Origin: Glandiceps talaboti
Lineage: Eukaryota; Hemichordata; Enteropneusta; Spengelidae
Length of the DNA stretch: 64,000 nt
Direction of reading: 5' to 3'
Assembly: GCF_964340395.1 (NCBI RefSeq)
Contig: NC_135560.1
Coordinates: 5,538,498 to 5,602,497, forward strand
A program made the translations under genes and the position numbers. Shown piece after piece: positions 37,930 through 50,800 of this stretch; positions within the stretch are counted from its first letter, which is position 1, and each line of letters begins with the position of its first letter. The notes below the pieces were generated by a model. It was given only the letters and a program-made list of their open reading frames with translations, was not told where the DNA came from and ran no database searches.

Positions 37930-39118
37930 ATAAGACACAGTAGTTCAAATGTGGTTTTTTTCTTCAGCTTTTTGAGCTTTAGATCTGTCTTGGTCGACGA
38001 TCCTCACCAGAATGTCAAATTCCATAGTTATAGCTGACCACTAGGTGGCGGTATGATCAGCCGATTGCAGATGTTAGGTAGTTCGATACCCCTGGCCCCG
38101 TCTCTGTTGATCCTAGGATTGTAGCGTCTGATGTTTATAGCCTCCCTGATCATCCTAGAATATTAATTGGTATGATTAGGTTTCCTGTAGACCTTAAGAT
38201 CTAATGAACCGTCTGGATTTCTAACGATGGATGCACTTGTTGGATTCAGTCTCGCTGGTGAATTTGATTCTGTCATCTAGTTTGTTGATGTGTTCCGTTA
38301 AGAGTGCGACATTTTACTCCTGGTTGACGGAGAAAGTGTCATCCACATAACGTTTCCATACTCTTGACCCTGTAGTGGTGGTGGAAAGTTTCCTTTCTTC
38401 AAAGTATTCCATGTAAAGGTTAGCCACGATCGGTAAAACCTGGCTTCTCATAGTATTACTACTGATCTTCGCACACAGCTGATAGACCAAGTAATAACAC
38501 TCGAATCACTCTCATATCTCATATCCGACTCAACTTCTGTATGTACGTACCAGGATCACACTTGAACTTTAGAGGGAATTAGCTCAGACTACACACAGTG
38601 TTTAAAGATCTACACTGGAAATCAAGGCAAACACCCAGCATAGTGCCTCGTTCATTGACTTCCCGCGAAACCAAGTCCTCTTACCAAAAACTGAAGTGCC
38701 TGTCAGTCCCCAGTGTTATTTATTGTGACATCCTTAAAGTCTAAATTTACATAACGCATGGCCAATGGCCGAATAATTATTTCTGGGCGTTGTCATGCCC
38801 TAAAAGTATTCTCAAAACATTGATGAATGATCACTATGAATCCTAGATATTTATGAAATGCAGACTGTCGTCTCATGTATTCGAGTATGCTTGGAATCCT
38901 GTGTGGTCTGAATCCGATATCCTTGAGACAGTCTATTGACCTTTCAGTCAAACTAGGACATGCGATGTTGTTAAAATATTAAGTTTACTGAAAATATGAA
39001 TATGTCATCTGTGACAATAGCAGCCCCATGCGTCTGTTTATAGAACTGGCAGTCGTATACGAAATGGGTTGTGTTTAGCACGAACCCTAACAGTTCAATG
39101 ACGTCATCCACTGTCATT
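37930..39118 (-). mobile_element. Penelope-like element fragment, interrupted by a solo LTR
   Basis: Minus-strand translation, skipping the LTR at 38455-39016, gives Penelope-type reverse transcriptase: VDDVIELLGFVLNTTHF, CQFYKQTHGAAM, LPIVANLYMEYFEERKLST, WKRYVDDTFSVNQE (the YVDD holds the catalytic Asp pair), HINKLDDRIKFTSE, and DGSLDLKVYRKPNHT. Further on, INIRRYNPRINRDGARGIEL matches the tail of the GIY-YIG endonuclease part. In-frame stops and small shifts (for example after NQE) show it is inactive. The 5' half of the reverse transcriptase is missing at the 39119 side. Confidence 0.8.
38455..39016 (-). mobile_element. Solo LTR (562 bp), same family as the LTR element at 50460-54167
   Basis: It starts and ends exactly at the same bases as the two intact LTRs and has the same length, but differs at roughly 5 percent of sites. 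It is flanked by ATAGT (38450-38454) and ATAGC (39017-39021), a 5-bp target duplication with one change. Removing it together with one copy of the duplication restores the Penelope reading frame through THGAAM. Confidence 0.85.
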
Positions 39119-39620
39119 TCAATACGCCGTATTCCGGTTATCGAAGAAGCCCCGAAAAGATAAAAGATATGATTGTTTGGCCACTAGGGGCGCTGTTTTA
39201 GAACCGGAAGTGAGGGCCAGAATTGTAGAGCATTGTTGCAAAGCATCATAGAGTCTATAGGCATCGTAACCACTGACTAAAGATTTTCTGTCATTCCCCG
39301 TAACTTTACGCTATAATATTGCATTATCGCCCATCAAATAACGAAATAGCAAATTAACCTCTTGTTCTCCTAATATTTCGCGTAAGTTTGGCTCTGCAAT
39401 TCGACCGTGAGGAAAACCCAAAAGTAGCAACATTTTGAAACGGGTAGTACACTGACATCTCACTCACGTTTTCAGTGTGACCTCGTCCATTTGCGTTACC
39501 GTTGGAGAAATTGTAGCGATTGCTTCCAGTCAAACATCGGAACGGAAAAAGGTACAAAAACAGAGGAAAGAACCCTCAAAATCACAATATACGCTACAGT
39601 TATTGCAGCTTGTATAAAAC

Positions 39621-39843
39621 CAATCTGATTAAAATCCTATGTAGATGTCGGCTAATCGTTCATTGCTATTTTACTTTCGTTATTGTGCCTGAATTGACCT
39701 TCGTGGTACATGTTTGATCGCCTCCTCTACCGATCAGGACAAAAACGTAAACATGTACCACGAAGGTCAATTCAGGCAAAATAACGAAGGTAAAATAGCA
39801 ATGAACGATCAGCCGACATCTACATCGGATTTTAATCAGATCG
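39621..39843. mobile_element. Foldback (long inverted repeat) element A, Mutator-like size of target duplication
   Basis: A near-perfect hairpin with arms of about 100 bp: CAATCTGATTAAAATCC at one end and its complement at the other, with a centre around GATCGCCTCCTCTACCGATC. It is flanked by GTATAAAAC (39612-39620) and GTATAAGAC (39844-39852), a 9-bp target duplication with one change. It has no coding capacity. Long arms plus 9-bp duplications suggest a Mutator-like (MULE) non-autonomous element. Confidence 0.75.
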
Positions 39844-40243
39844 GTATAAGACATGGTATGATGAGTGAACCACGTAAACGTTACATGGAAGGCCGATTCA
39901 TTGAAGGGGTGGGCGGTGTGGTACAACAATATTTATGATTCGTTGCCGACTTCAATGGGGTTTTTTATACACTGATGGTCCTGAATGAAGAATAGCAAGC
40001 TAACCAAAGTGTGATAGTAAAGATGAGTATATCAATACAAATATGTTTATGCCAACTTATAACCAGTACATGAAATGTTTTTTTCCGGACAAAGTTTTAT
40101 GATTTCACCCGTGGTGCTACACCACTGTTCTAATAAACAAGAAAGGCCTAAGTATGCGGCGACATCAGTTACAATATAAACATGTGGCTTGGTAATTGTC
40201 GACCGAACTCTCAATATTGCAATGACTGTAGCTGGAAGCTGTT

Positions 40244-40493
40244 CAATCTGATTAAAATCCGAATAATGGATGTAGATGTCGGCTAATCGTTCATTGCTAT
40301 TTTACCTTCGTTATTTTGCCTGGTATTATTTTTCTTGGTACATGTTTACATTTTTTAGCCTGATCGTAGAGGAGGCGATCAGGCAAGCTAAAAAATGTAA
40401 ACATGTACCAAGAAGGTCAATTCAGGCAAAATAACGAAGGTAAAATAGCAATGAACGATCAGCCAACATCTACATCGGATTTTAATCAGATTG
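40244..40493. mobile_element. Foldback element B, same family as element A
   Basis: The same arms as element A, about 120 bp each, with a longer centre (GCCTGATCG..GAGGAGGCGATCAGGC). It is flanked by a perfect 9-bp duplication, GAAGCTGTT (40235-40243 and 40494-40502). Confidence 0.8.
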
Positions 40494-40499
40494 GAAGCT

Positions 40500-40968
40500 G
40501 TTGTCAGATTTGTAATTTTCTAATCGTTCTTTTGTCAAGCAACAGACACCAGTAAGGTAAAGAAATATGTTTATCATGTATACATCGGGTATATTTCGAA
40601 GGTCCTCCGTCCAACTTTCAATGTTTCCGCTGTCGATTAGTTCTATATTTTGATGCTTGACATCCACTATTCGTCTCCTCTTCCGTTCTCTCAGAAAATT
40701 ATCATTTTCTAGTGTTTCAAGACCAAGGTTTACAGCATTTCTGGCGATATCTAGTAGATTTAGAAGTAGTAATTTTCCACTCTTTTATGAATGCACGGAG
40801 TTCTTTTACGCCCATTTTGTTGACAGCTTCATACATCGCCATACTATTAGATGCCATGACGAAAATTCTGGCCCTCACTTTGTCAGATATGGTGCGCCCT
40901 CTCGCGATACTTTCCTGCGAAACAACCGGAAGTTCGATAACCGGAATACGCCGTATTCTATAGATCAC
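40500..40968 (-). pseudogene. Transposon-associated open frame with SAP-like segment, frameshifted
   Basis: On the minus strand one frame gives VNKMGVKELRAFIKEWKI. A one-base shift then gives LLNLLDIARNAVNLGLETLE, continuing into RERKRRRIVDVKHQNIELID and on to a stop near 40482. The first two pieces together resemble a SAP-type helix-hairpin (ELRxFLKE..xxLLxLA). I do not recognise the full protein. It lies inside the inverted-repeat region 39119-40965 and may be the N-terminal part of its lost transposase or accessory protein. Confidence 0.4.
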
Positions 40969-42433
40969 TTGGTTGTATCGACAATTAATGACACGTAATG
41001 CAGCCTGCTATGTGAAACGTTTCAAACTCCGTAGTCGTCTAATTCATATGCGTGTGCTTTGGGGTCCCACACTACGAAATCTAGCCAGTAACTAATGACG
41101 CGCAAGGAGAATTTGTTTTTGTTTTTACGTAACGTGAGATCTTTTTCCTCAAATGAACTATGGTGATATACAACCTGCGAAAAAACACAGGTGCGATTGT
41201 GTGCTTGTGGTAAGCAGCAGCAACACGGGTGTTAGTGCAACTTAGTGTGAGACAGGAAAATTGCAGGAAAAAGAAGAGAAAGCAATGGCAAATGACAGAT
41301 GATACATAAGAGTAATCCAAATTCAAATTGCATGGTTCTATGCCCATGACAACACCCAACTCGTCTCCCTTACATTCAAAATGGGCTCAGTCTGATCAAA
41401 GTAAATATCACGATAATAATAGCCAATCATTACAAACTACAAATTTAGACCCTCCCACACTCTTCAACCATTCTAAGACTCTAGCAACACCAGATCCCAA
41501 GGGAATTGGTTGTTCGGGTATGTGTCATATAGCTAGTTACGGTATTTGCGTAAATTTGAAACACCTGCCAGAGAGTTGATGACGTAAATGTCACGTGATC
41601 TAAGGTAGTCCCCGTTCAGCTGTGGCTCTGTTATTTTGAAGTGCGGTCAAATCTGTTCACCTTGAAACTAATATAAACCAAGCATTGGTGTAAGAAACCA
41701 AACCACAGTCGTTTGTTTGGGTATGTGTATGTTTATGTTTATTTTTGTTTGTTTGTTTGTTTGTTTGTTTGTTTGTTTTTAACACGCTTCATTGGGTCTA
41801 TGTGATTATTCTTTTTTTTTCATAGTAAATGGTATGACCATGGAGGTGCAATCACAATAGTTCTAACTCAACGGCTTGACTCTGAGAACTGAACCGTGAC
41901 TACCAACTCTGGGCAAGTCATAATTGTCATAGACTATGTGTGAGTTCTTACGTACCCAAATTCAGGCATTTTCATCACTGTACCACTGATATTTCTCGCT
42001 GTTATGCTAGCATCTGCTGCGAATCGGCAATTGGGATGGTTTGTTGTCACTGTTTTCAAATGTTTGAAATATTGAGGGAATCCCTGTAGATCAAATCCCC
42101 AGCACGTTTGCTAATGTCCAAGACTAAATTTCCGTGTTTGTATAATATATGCATTTGCGAAGTTAGTCCCTTGGGGGACTTGTTGCCTACCCTTATTCTT
42201 TCTACTATCTAGAGTAGTGATGCCGTCTAAAAAATGTGAATGTACAGTACTATTGTTTGTTGTAAATACCTTAAATGAACGTATGTGATACTAAATGTTG
42301 CCCTGTGGCTCAGTGTGAAGGTGATAGCTTCATTAAGGTTTTAGTTATCCCAGACCAGTGTAATAATCTTACGTACAACCAACAAGAGAAATAAAAACTT
42401 TCAAAATTGAAAGCTGCAAAACTACAAAAATAG
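40966..42433. other. 3' flank of STRA6-like paralog 2
   Basis: GGGTCCCACACTACG near 41063 repeats the flank of paralog 1 (20657), marking the edge of the duplicated block. A TTTG tract is at about 41748-41778. No gene recognised. Confidence 0.5.
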
Positions 42434-44834
42434 TCACAGAACTCCACTAATGCTACGAAAATTCGAAAACGAGGCCACTGCTGGTGCGACTGCGGCTGTA
42501 ATGATGTCATCAATAACAATATCAATGTTCTCTGCTAGAGATGGTCGTCTGCTTATTGCATGGGAACGTCTAAACTGCAAACCTGGGTTTCTGACCAATG
42601 TCAAAGCCACACGCCAACGGTTCCGGATCATTTGTCGACGTCTAGCCTCTGTCATGATACGTTTTGAACTTGGTGCAGTATCACCTAAACAAATAATTGG
42701 ACTAATATTTTAACTAAGTATATTGCTTTATCAAAAATATCGTGCAATATTTACAAATTGACTACGTTAGAAAGGCGACAATTCGTCTGTTTATATCGCG
42801 ATCTGTGATTTTACTTCGCTGTCTCACTAACCGCTTTTAATGCTAGGTTAGTGACACATCATTAAACACTATAAACAAATGATAAATGAGTATGGCACAC
42901 ACTGCACTGTGGAATAGATTTCCTAATGTGTTACGGGTTGTGTACACAGAGATTCACTATGTGTACCACTATTACTAAGGAAAGCAGGCTATCAGTTTAT
43001 CACGGTCAATGACTACACACTATGATTCACAATGTGTACCGCTATTAATTACTTAGGAAAGCAAGCTATATAATCAAACTAAGATAAGCAATGTGTGGCA
43101 ACATGGTGGAAACTTGCTATCAGAGACGCCACACTAGCAGTGTGAATGTAAGTTCACCAATGTCATTTGATAGCTAACTTCAAATGTGTGCGTCTATATT
43201 AGCTTGCTGATACCTTGATATCCGTAGTAGTAAGTGAATACATTGCAATACATATGCCTACCGTCCCCGATTTCCATGTTGACTACAAATTCTTCTCTTG
43301 TCATTGAGTCACGTCCACTTGTCGGGGTGTTGGTATTGGTGCTTTGCAGTAATAAATTACAGAATGTTACCAATATTGGGTGAGTATGAGCGTTTTCTAA
43401 CTGCAAGAACCCAACATATGCTCGAAAACCTGCAAGAAAATTGTTGCAACTTTTAACCAACTATCGAAATTGTATAGGTAGTAATCGATGCTTCGATGTT
43501 CAAAACAAAAGCATGCCATTTTGTTAAACGGATGTATGCATTTAACACGTGACGTTGTGTCGCAAAGTTTTGGACGAGAACTTCAAAGTTTAATTATGCG
43601 CAGGTCCGCAGTATTGGGATTTTTTAATAGTGAAGTCAAGTTGCCCGTCTCCGATTATTTGTTTGCTGCAAATGTATTAATTATCCACTATCCCAAAGGC
43701 ACCACTGACTGGAATATAGTGAGGTGCATTATTGTACGTACATAACTTTACTAATTGATAGAAATTCTAAAATATTATATAAAATTCGAAAATAAAATAT
43801 ATAAACGCCAAATGGAACACACCGAAGTATTTTCACGGTCAGTTAGACTATATTTTTCATGCACATATACTTTGCTAGTGAAATACCTAAGATGTGATTG
43901 ACATGCGTTCTCTTCCAAAACCATCTGAGGGGGCTATAACTTACCCGGGTCAAATCTCTCGTATTTTCTCGGCAATGTACTCTGATCAATACGAGATAAC
44001 ATAAACGCACCAATCACAACTGACTTCAGTATTCTCATCAGACATGAATACATTCCAAGGAAAACGTTGTAAAAGAACATAAAATAGGTGAAATTGTGGA
44101 ACAGTCGTCTAAACGAAAAGAAAAACTCAGTGTCAGGAAAGACAAACGTGTGAAAATTAAACTGTACAACGTCACCGGTGATGCAATAATATTGACCTCA
44201 CATACAGTAAAGGTGACGTCATTACCATCAGCGATAATGAATAATAAATAATTTTCGTGTAAAAATTATGATATATAAATTATAATATTTTTAATTTGTT
44301 CACATACCTATTATTAAGGGCAAAGCTTTTGCCACGATCCTGCAGGAAGGCAAATCTCGCCATAAGATATTGCCCAAGAGTGACGACGAGGCCAACGGCA
44401 ATGACGGGTCTAGAAAGCAAATCGATACGTAAATATTTTACACGTATTTAATTCGAAGAGCCAAAAAAAATGTCGTTCTCTTTGAGGGAAATAATTACAG
44501 ATATAAATCAATACTTGGAATGAGACCAACAAACAGATTGGAAAGTTTGTACACTGTACTTACCCAAAACTTTCTAAGATTGCAAGTAAAAGTTGTCTTC
44601 CTACCGGTGTGCCAAACGATAGAGCTACAATCTCTAATCCGATCCATAGAACGAAAAACTGAATGAAGTATCCTGTAATGATTAATTGTGGGATTAAAAG
44701 ATACCCATTGAATTATTGACACACTTTTCAGATAAAAACCTTTAGTAGTAGGTAGTAAATACCTTACCATTTTATTACGATGTGAAATATTCAAGTAATT
44801 TCATATGATTGATCTGCGCACTTGGTGTATATGA

Positions 44835-44865
<31 letters not shown>

Positions 44866-47800
44866 CATCAGTGTTTGCGAATTGCTTGTCAGTCTGCTTG
44901 TCTTTCTGTCTTGCTGTCTGTCTGTGAGTCTGTCTGTAATAGTTTTGTTGATTCATTTGTATGGAATGACGATCAAATCGTCTAAAGTGTAAAATAAACA
45001 AAATTTGAATTGGAAGGTGTTTCTCATCAAGGCTGTTATGTATAATGACGTAAGTTACCTACCCCATGCCATGTAGGCCGCTTGGAAACCAATGTAGCGA
45101 CTGGCGGAAACCTTTAATGAAAAATACAACAACAACAACAACAACAACAAATAAACAAAATAAAAATGATATTTTAATAAAAGTATGGCTACTTTTCTGT
45201 TAATACTGTAACTCTTAAAATCATTCTCTCAGATAATATTTAATCATGATCTTTTTATTTTTATAGTTAACGAAATACGATAAAATACATGCCCTGTCAA
45301 TATTTTAAGATGTTTTGTTCTTGGGTGCGCACGCACGTGGAGTACCGGGTCTCGGGTCTTTTGCTTACTTCCAGTGAATGCGGTAACAGTCTTGTACAGC
45401 AGAAACTGGAGGGTTCTTTTACTTATTTAGAAATACGGGGTTTACACCCGTGTTCAAGAAATAACATGACAAGACTACAATTTATACAAAAATGTACCTG
45501 ATATGTACAAAGCAATTTACAAGACGTGAATAATGCATAATATAAATTAGGTATATCATTTGTCACGCATTTGAGAGGGGTTTGTATTTTTAAAAAATTG
45601 AATGGTCTTGTGTACATCTATGTTGAAAAAATCGCAATTGGATAAAATATTATCCAAAATATTTAGAAAACACAAATGGGGATTTTGCCTAAATATCTCT
45701 ATTCTATTTTTACCTCCCGTAAGGGTACGGGAGGTATTAAAAGGGGAAGGTGTGTCTGTGTGTCTGTCTGTCTGTGTGACCGTGTCATCATTTTCTAAAA
45801 ATCGGCTGGCTCAATTGTAATGAAATTTTGAATATATAATCGTTAGGGTAATAACTAGACCAGATTAGGTTTTGAGCCAGATCTGTTAATGTTTAATTAG
45901 AAAATTTGCATATTAATAAAATCAGCTAATTACGCAATATCTTAATATAATTTAGTACAATTTCAATATAATTTAGTATATTCGTTCAACATAACAACAT
46001 ACATTTGTCCTATAAAATTCGTTGATGTATCTTACAGCGTTAATGAATTCGAATAATTTGCCTAATTAATTATTTTTGGTAATAAGGCTATATCTTAAGA
46101 ATACATACTTTAAATTCAACATAATTTAGTACATACGTTAACCATATTGATAAGAAAACACATATGTCTTATCAAGTTTGTTGCTGCACCGTACAGTGTT
46201 AATGAATAATTTGCATAATTAATGATTTTCGGTAATTAGGTTATTTCTTAAGAATACATACTTCAATTCCAATATAATTCAGTACACACGTTAACCATAA
46301 CAATCACATATGTCCTGTAAAGCTTGTTGGTATACCTTTCAGTGTTAATGAATAATTTGCATAATTAATGATTCTCGGTACTTAGGCTATATCTTACGAC
46401 TGCATACTTCAATTTCAATACAATTCAGTACACACAATAACCATAACAAATTGTGTATGTCCTATAAAGTTAGTTGATGTACCTTACAGTGTTAGTGAAT
46501 AATTTGCATAATTAATGATTTTCGGTAATAAGCCTATATCTTAGGACAGACTGCATACTTCAATTTCAATACAATTTAGTACATACGTTAACCATAACAA
46601 AGCGGATATGTCCTATAAAATCTTTTATATAGCTTAGTTTTAATGAAAAATTTGCATAATTAATTATTTTAGGTAACTAGGTTGTATCTTAAAAATGCAA
46701 GCTTCCAATTTCGTATAATATCATACGTACATCATAATAATACGCACCTGTCCTATGAAGTTTGTTGCTACAACTTTTTCCTTTAATGAGTATTTTGAAT
46801 AATGAACGATAGTCAGTAATTACGCAGTATCATACATTCTTACATACATTAACGACGCTTGTCCAAAAATCAAAGCCTGTTACCATAGTTTTTTAGTTTA
46901 ATGAGTTATTTGCATAATTAGTGGTTCCCTTACGGGAGGCATTCACTTTAAATCTGGTAAATAGGTATATCACTTGGCCACTTAATGTCACTTATTGTCC
47001 CTTAATGTCACGTATACGAACATTAGAAAACATAGATTTCTGTTTTGGTAACCCTTTTTGTGATGTAGATGATCATAAAATCAATTTGTAACTGAATGCT
47101 GAGATAGGCCCAAAATAATTATTTCGATTTCATTCAATATTTGTAGGTCTACCCCTTTTTCGCTTGGAAACTCGAAAGTACAATCACTTGTGGATAAAAG
47201 TAAATAATTATTTGGTAACATAAATTCCAGCGATTGCGTGCCAGGTGTCGGTTGTATTTGAATAAATAGAATGTAACAATTATTGCAGTTTGAATGTCAA
47301 GTTGCAAATTGTGTGCCAGGAGAATACCTTAAAATTTTACTAAAAACATTTGAACACATATGACACGTCCTATGCGTCAAAAGGTAATATATAATTAAAT
47401 GCTAGATAAAAGTGTACATACCACTCTCGTAGCAGGCGTTATGGCTAACTTTCCACCCTCTGCAACTGATGGTATCAGGGAATGATCACCCCTGTACACA
47501 GCCAACATGTTTTCCCTAAAAAAATGCAGATGCATTATTAGGTACCTTCAATTAAATTCTTTGTTTGCCGTCGGAGTGCGAGTATAGGTTTGACGGTAGA
47601 TTTAGAAGAAGTACAATCAGAATTACTGAAAATTTCCGAGGAAGGCTGTTGTGTTGTAAATGGAAAAACTGCTCAAATATCTTCAGAATAACTAAACATA
47701 TTTCTATATAGTTGTTTAAGATAAATCAAATGATAGACTTTGACAATATAGTAGATTTAGGTACAAACTTGAAATAGATCAAGAGAAAAACATGCTAGCA

Positions 47801-50800
47801 TTGTGGGTTTTTTCTGATTTTGTTTGTTTCCATGTTTCTCTGGTAGGTTTTGTTCAAATTCAAGGACGGCAACAAAGTATGTATTTAACTGTTGGAGCCT
47901 TAAGGTACTTCCTTCATGTTTTTTGCCATTAACATATTTATATTTATATTTCCTTCTGTGATTGGTCAACGCCATTTGCCTAATACTTGAAAAAAGTTTT
48001 CTTCCACCCCATTTGAGGATAGAATTGATGCAATAAAGTTAGGACTTGCATCGTTCTCATTTTACAGTTTTACACTACTCACCTGTAATTTTGCATGATA
48101 AGAAGCATCCCAACGATGGAAAAAGCAAACGTCAACGCTGCTGACAGCTGCAACATAACTGTTCAGAAGATACAACCCAATTGGTACATGATATACACTG
48201 TTAATTTATTCAAACAATGTTACAAATTTTAGGTTATTAATACTTAACTGAAGTGTACGACTTTCTTACAGCATATAAACCAATAAAACTTTCCGCGTAT
48301 CTTTAGTGCCATAGCTTTCAGCCATACATGAATAATGACACGTTCAAAACGATACGACATGGTTTACCTACTACCCTGTTTTCTGAACTCATGGCAAAAT
48401 GCAGAGCAAAATGGAAGAAATGCGAATAATGTTCCAATAATTAGAATTTAGCCAGTGACAATATACTGATGGTCACAAGTTGCTCTCTAAATTAAAACTT
48501 CGTTAAACCATAGACAGTGTCTATGGTTAAACATATATAATTATAACAATGTGTCACATCACGTTACGTCCCGTTACATCACGTCATATCCCGTCATTCG
48601 CTCCACTCCGCATCGTCACGTAATGCCCCGCCGAGCTCACTGCCCCACCCTGCCCAGCACCACAAGTCACTCACTGTCACATCGCATCGCATCACGTCCA
48701 ATCACATCACATTACTTCATATCACATCACATCACATCACGTCACATCACGTCACGTCACATCACATCACATCATATCATCATATCACATACATATACAT
48801 CCAGGCTTGCAGTGGACATGTAGATATGTCTATCTACGTTATATGGCATCATATAGCACGCTGACTTACTAATTGTTAAATGAATCCAGTAGCGGGTGCC
48901 TTCAATTCCTGGAATTTCCATTTTGTCTATTTGATTCGCCATGAACAGTGTAAACAAAAACAACTTCCATGTGGTAATAAAGAGAAGTAGATAGGTATAA
49001 TGTTGGTGTAATTATATACCTGATTCCAATCAAATAGGGACACGTAATATTTCCTAGATTCTTGTTTTCCTTCTCTACACTCTCAAATCTTATTTAACAA
49101 AGTATATTAAATATTAAGTGTATACTAGATATATTAGCATGATTCGTGTGAAATTTTCCTTAGGAAAACAGCAATACACCATGCCCCTATGCACTAAACT
49201 ACTGCTGATATACTGCACACAACGAAATATGAATAGTTAATGATTAGCTGATTTTGATGATAGTGAAACCTTCATGAAAGGTGACGAGCTGGAGGAAAGT
49301 GTTTAACTATGTTGAGTCAAACAATGTATCTCAAATCTCTTAGATTAAAAAAGAGAAAATCACAGCTTGCTGTGCATTGCTATCTAACTCATAAAATTGA
49401 ATTGAGTTATTGTTACCTCGTAGATGACAATAAATGCTATAACCATTGTTGAAAGAAGACGTGTTGAGTACCTGAACCCTATCGGGGGGAAAATATAGAG
49501 GAAAATTGAGACCACGGAAAGACGTTCATAGTATTAAGGAATTTGTATGCAAACACTATAAAAAGGTAACATGTGTAGGAGTAGCGAACATGTAGGGGAT
49601 CGTGTAATAATTTGAAATAAGAATTGACAGAACGTTCTTGCATGAAAGCACTAAGGATGTGACATTTTTGTGTCGTTCTCCCAGAATGAATGACACTGCA
49701 TTGCATTACACTGGATTACACTGTATTGTATTGTACTGTACTGTACGTACACTTTATAAACACTAGATGTACCAAATATGATAGTGAAGGACGTGACAAA
49801 TAGCGGTAACATGAATAGTATGGAGGGTATGCAGACTTAACAAGGTGAAGACTGAATATTACTTTTTGCAGGTACTCCGTATAGTCTGCTTTTAATGTCA
49901 ACTTAACGACATTTAATTTCAAAAGGAATTTTCCTACCATAAATCTGTATTAAACTATGCTTTTCATATTGACCAATGGAAACTGTTTTGAATATAGTAT
50001 TGCTTTTATGTTAACTCTCCCATAGACACATTGTATATGATACTGTACAAGCTTAGAGCAGACAGTGAACTAGAAAAGAGGAAGACGATTTCATTTGTTA
50101 TTCAATTCAATAAACAGTGGAAAAAAGAAACTTTATTTTGTTTATTCCAACACCATTAAAAATGTAGTCTAAGCCCAAATATTCGCTGCTCCCTGTGACT
50201 TGACACAGCAATTTATGTATTATGTATTTATGTATTGTGTTAGTTGCCTGACACTATATGTATTACTCACATACAAAGGGTTTTTGAAAAAGCTGTGCAA
50301 ATTACTACTCACCTGGTCTGGGCACGTAGATTTTATTGAAGATTGTCTTGAAACGTGACTGCCATCTCTCGCAAATACTTAATTCTCTCTCGTTTTCAGG
50401 AACCCTTTCAAATAGAGAGGTGCATATAAGTTGAGTATATACGTATTTGGATGTAGTAGTGTCACAGATGACATGTTTATATTTTCAGTAAACTTAATAT
50501 TTTAACAACATCGCATGTCCTCGTTTGACTGAAAGGTCAATAGACTGTCTCCAGGATATTGGATTCAGACCACACAGGATTCCAAGCATACTCGAATACA
50601 TGAGACGACAGTGTGCATTTCATAAATATCTGGGATTCATAGTGATCATTCATCAATGTTTTGAAAATACTTTAAGGGCATGATCACGCCCAGAAATAAT
50701 TATTTGGCCATTGGCCATGCGTTATGTAAATTTAGATTTTAAGGACGTCACAATAAAGTACACTGGGGACGGACAGGCACTTCAGATTTTGGTAGGGAGA

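Larger units (their letters stand above)
39119..40965. mobile_element. Candidate inverted-repeat DNA transposon with two nested foldback insertions
   Basis: Ends are inverted copies: AATACGCCGTATTCCGGTTA at the left and its reverse complement with one change at about 40940-40964. Inside the ends GAGGGCCAGAATT also recurs inverted (about 39210 and 40865). Coding remnants on the minus strand lie at 40500-40968 and possibly 39354-39557. No clear target duplication was found, so boundaries are approximate. Confidence 0.5.
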
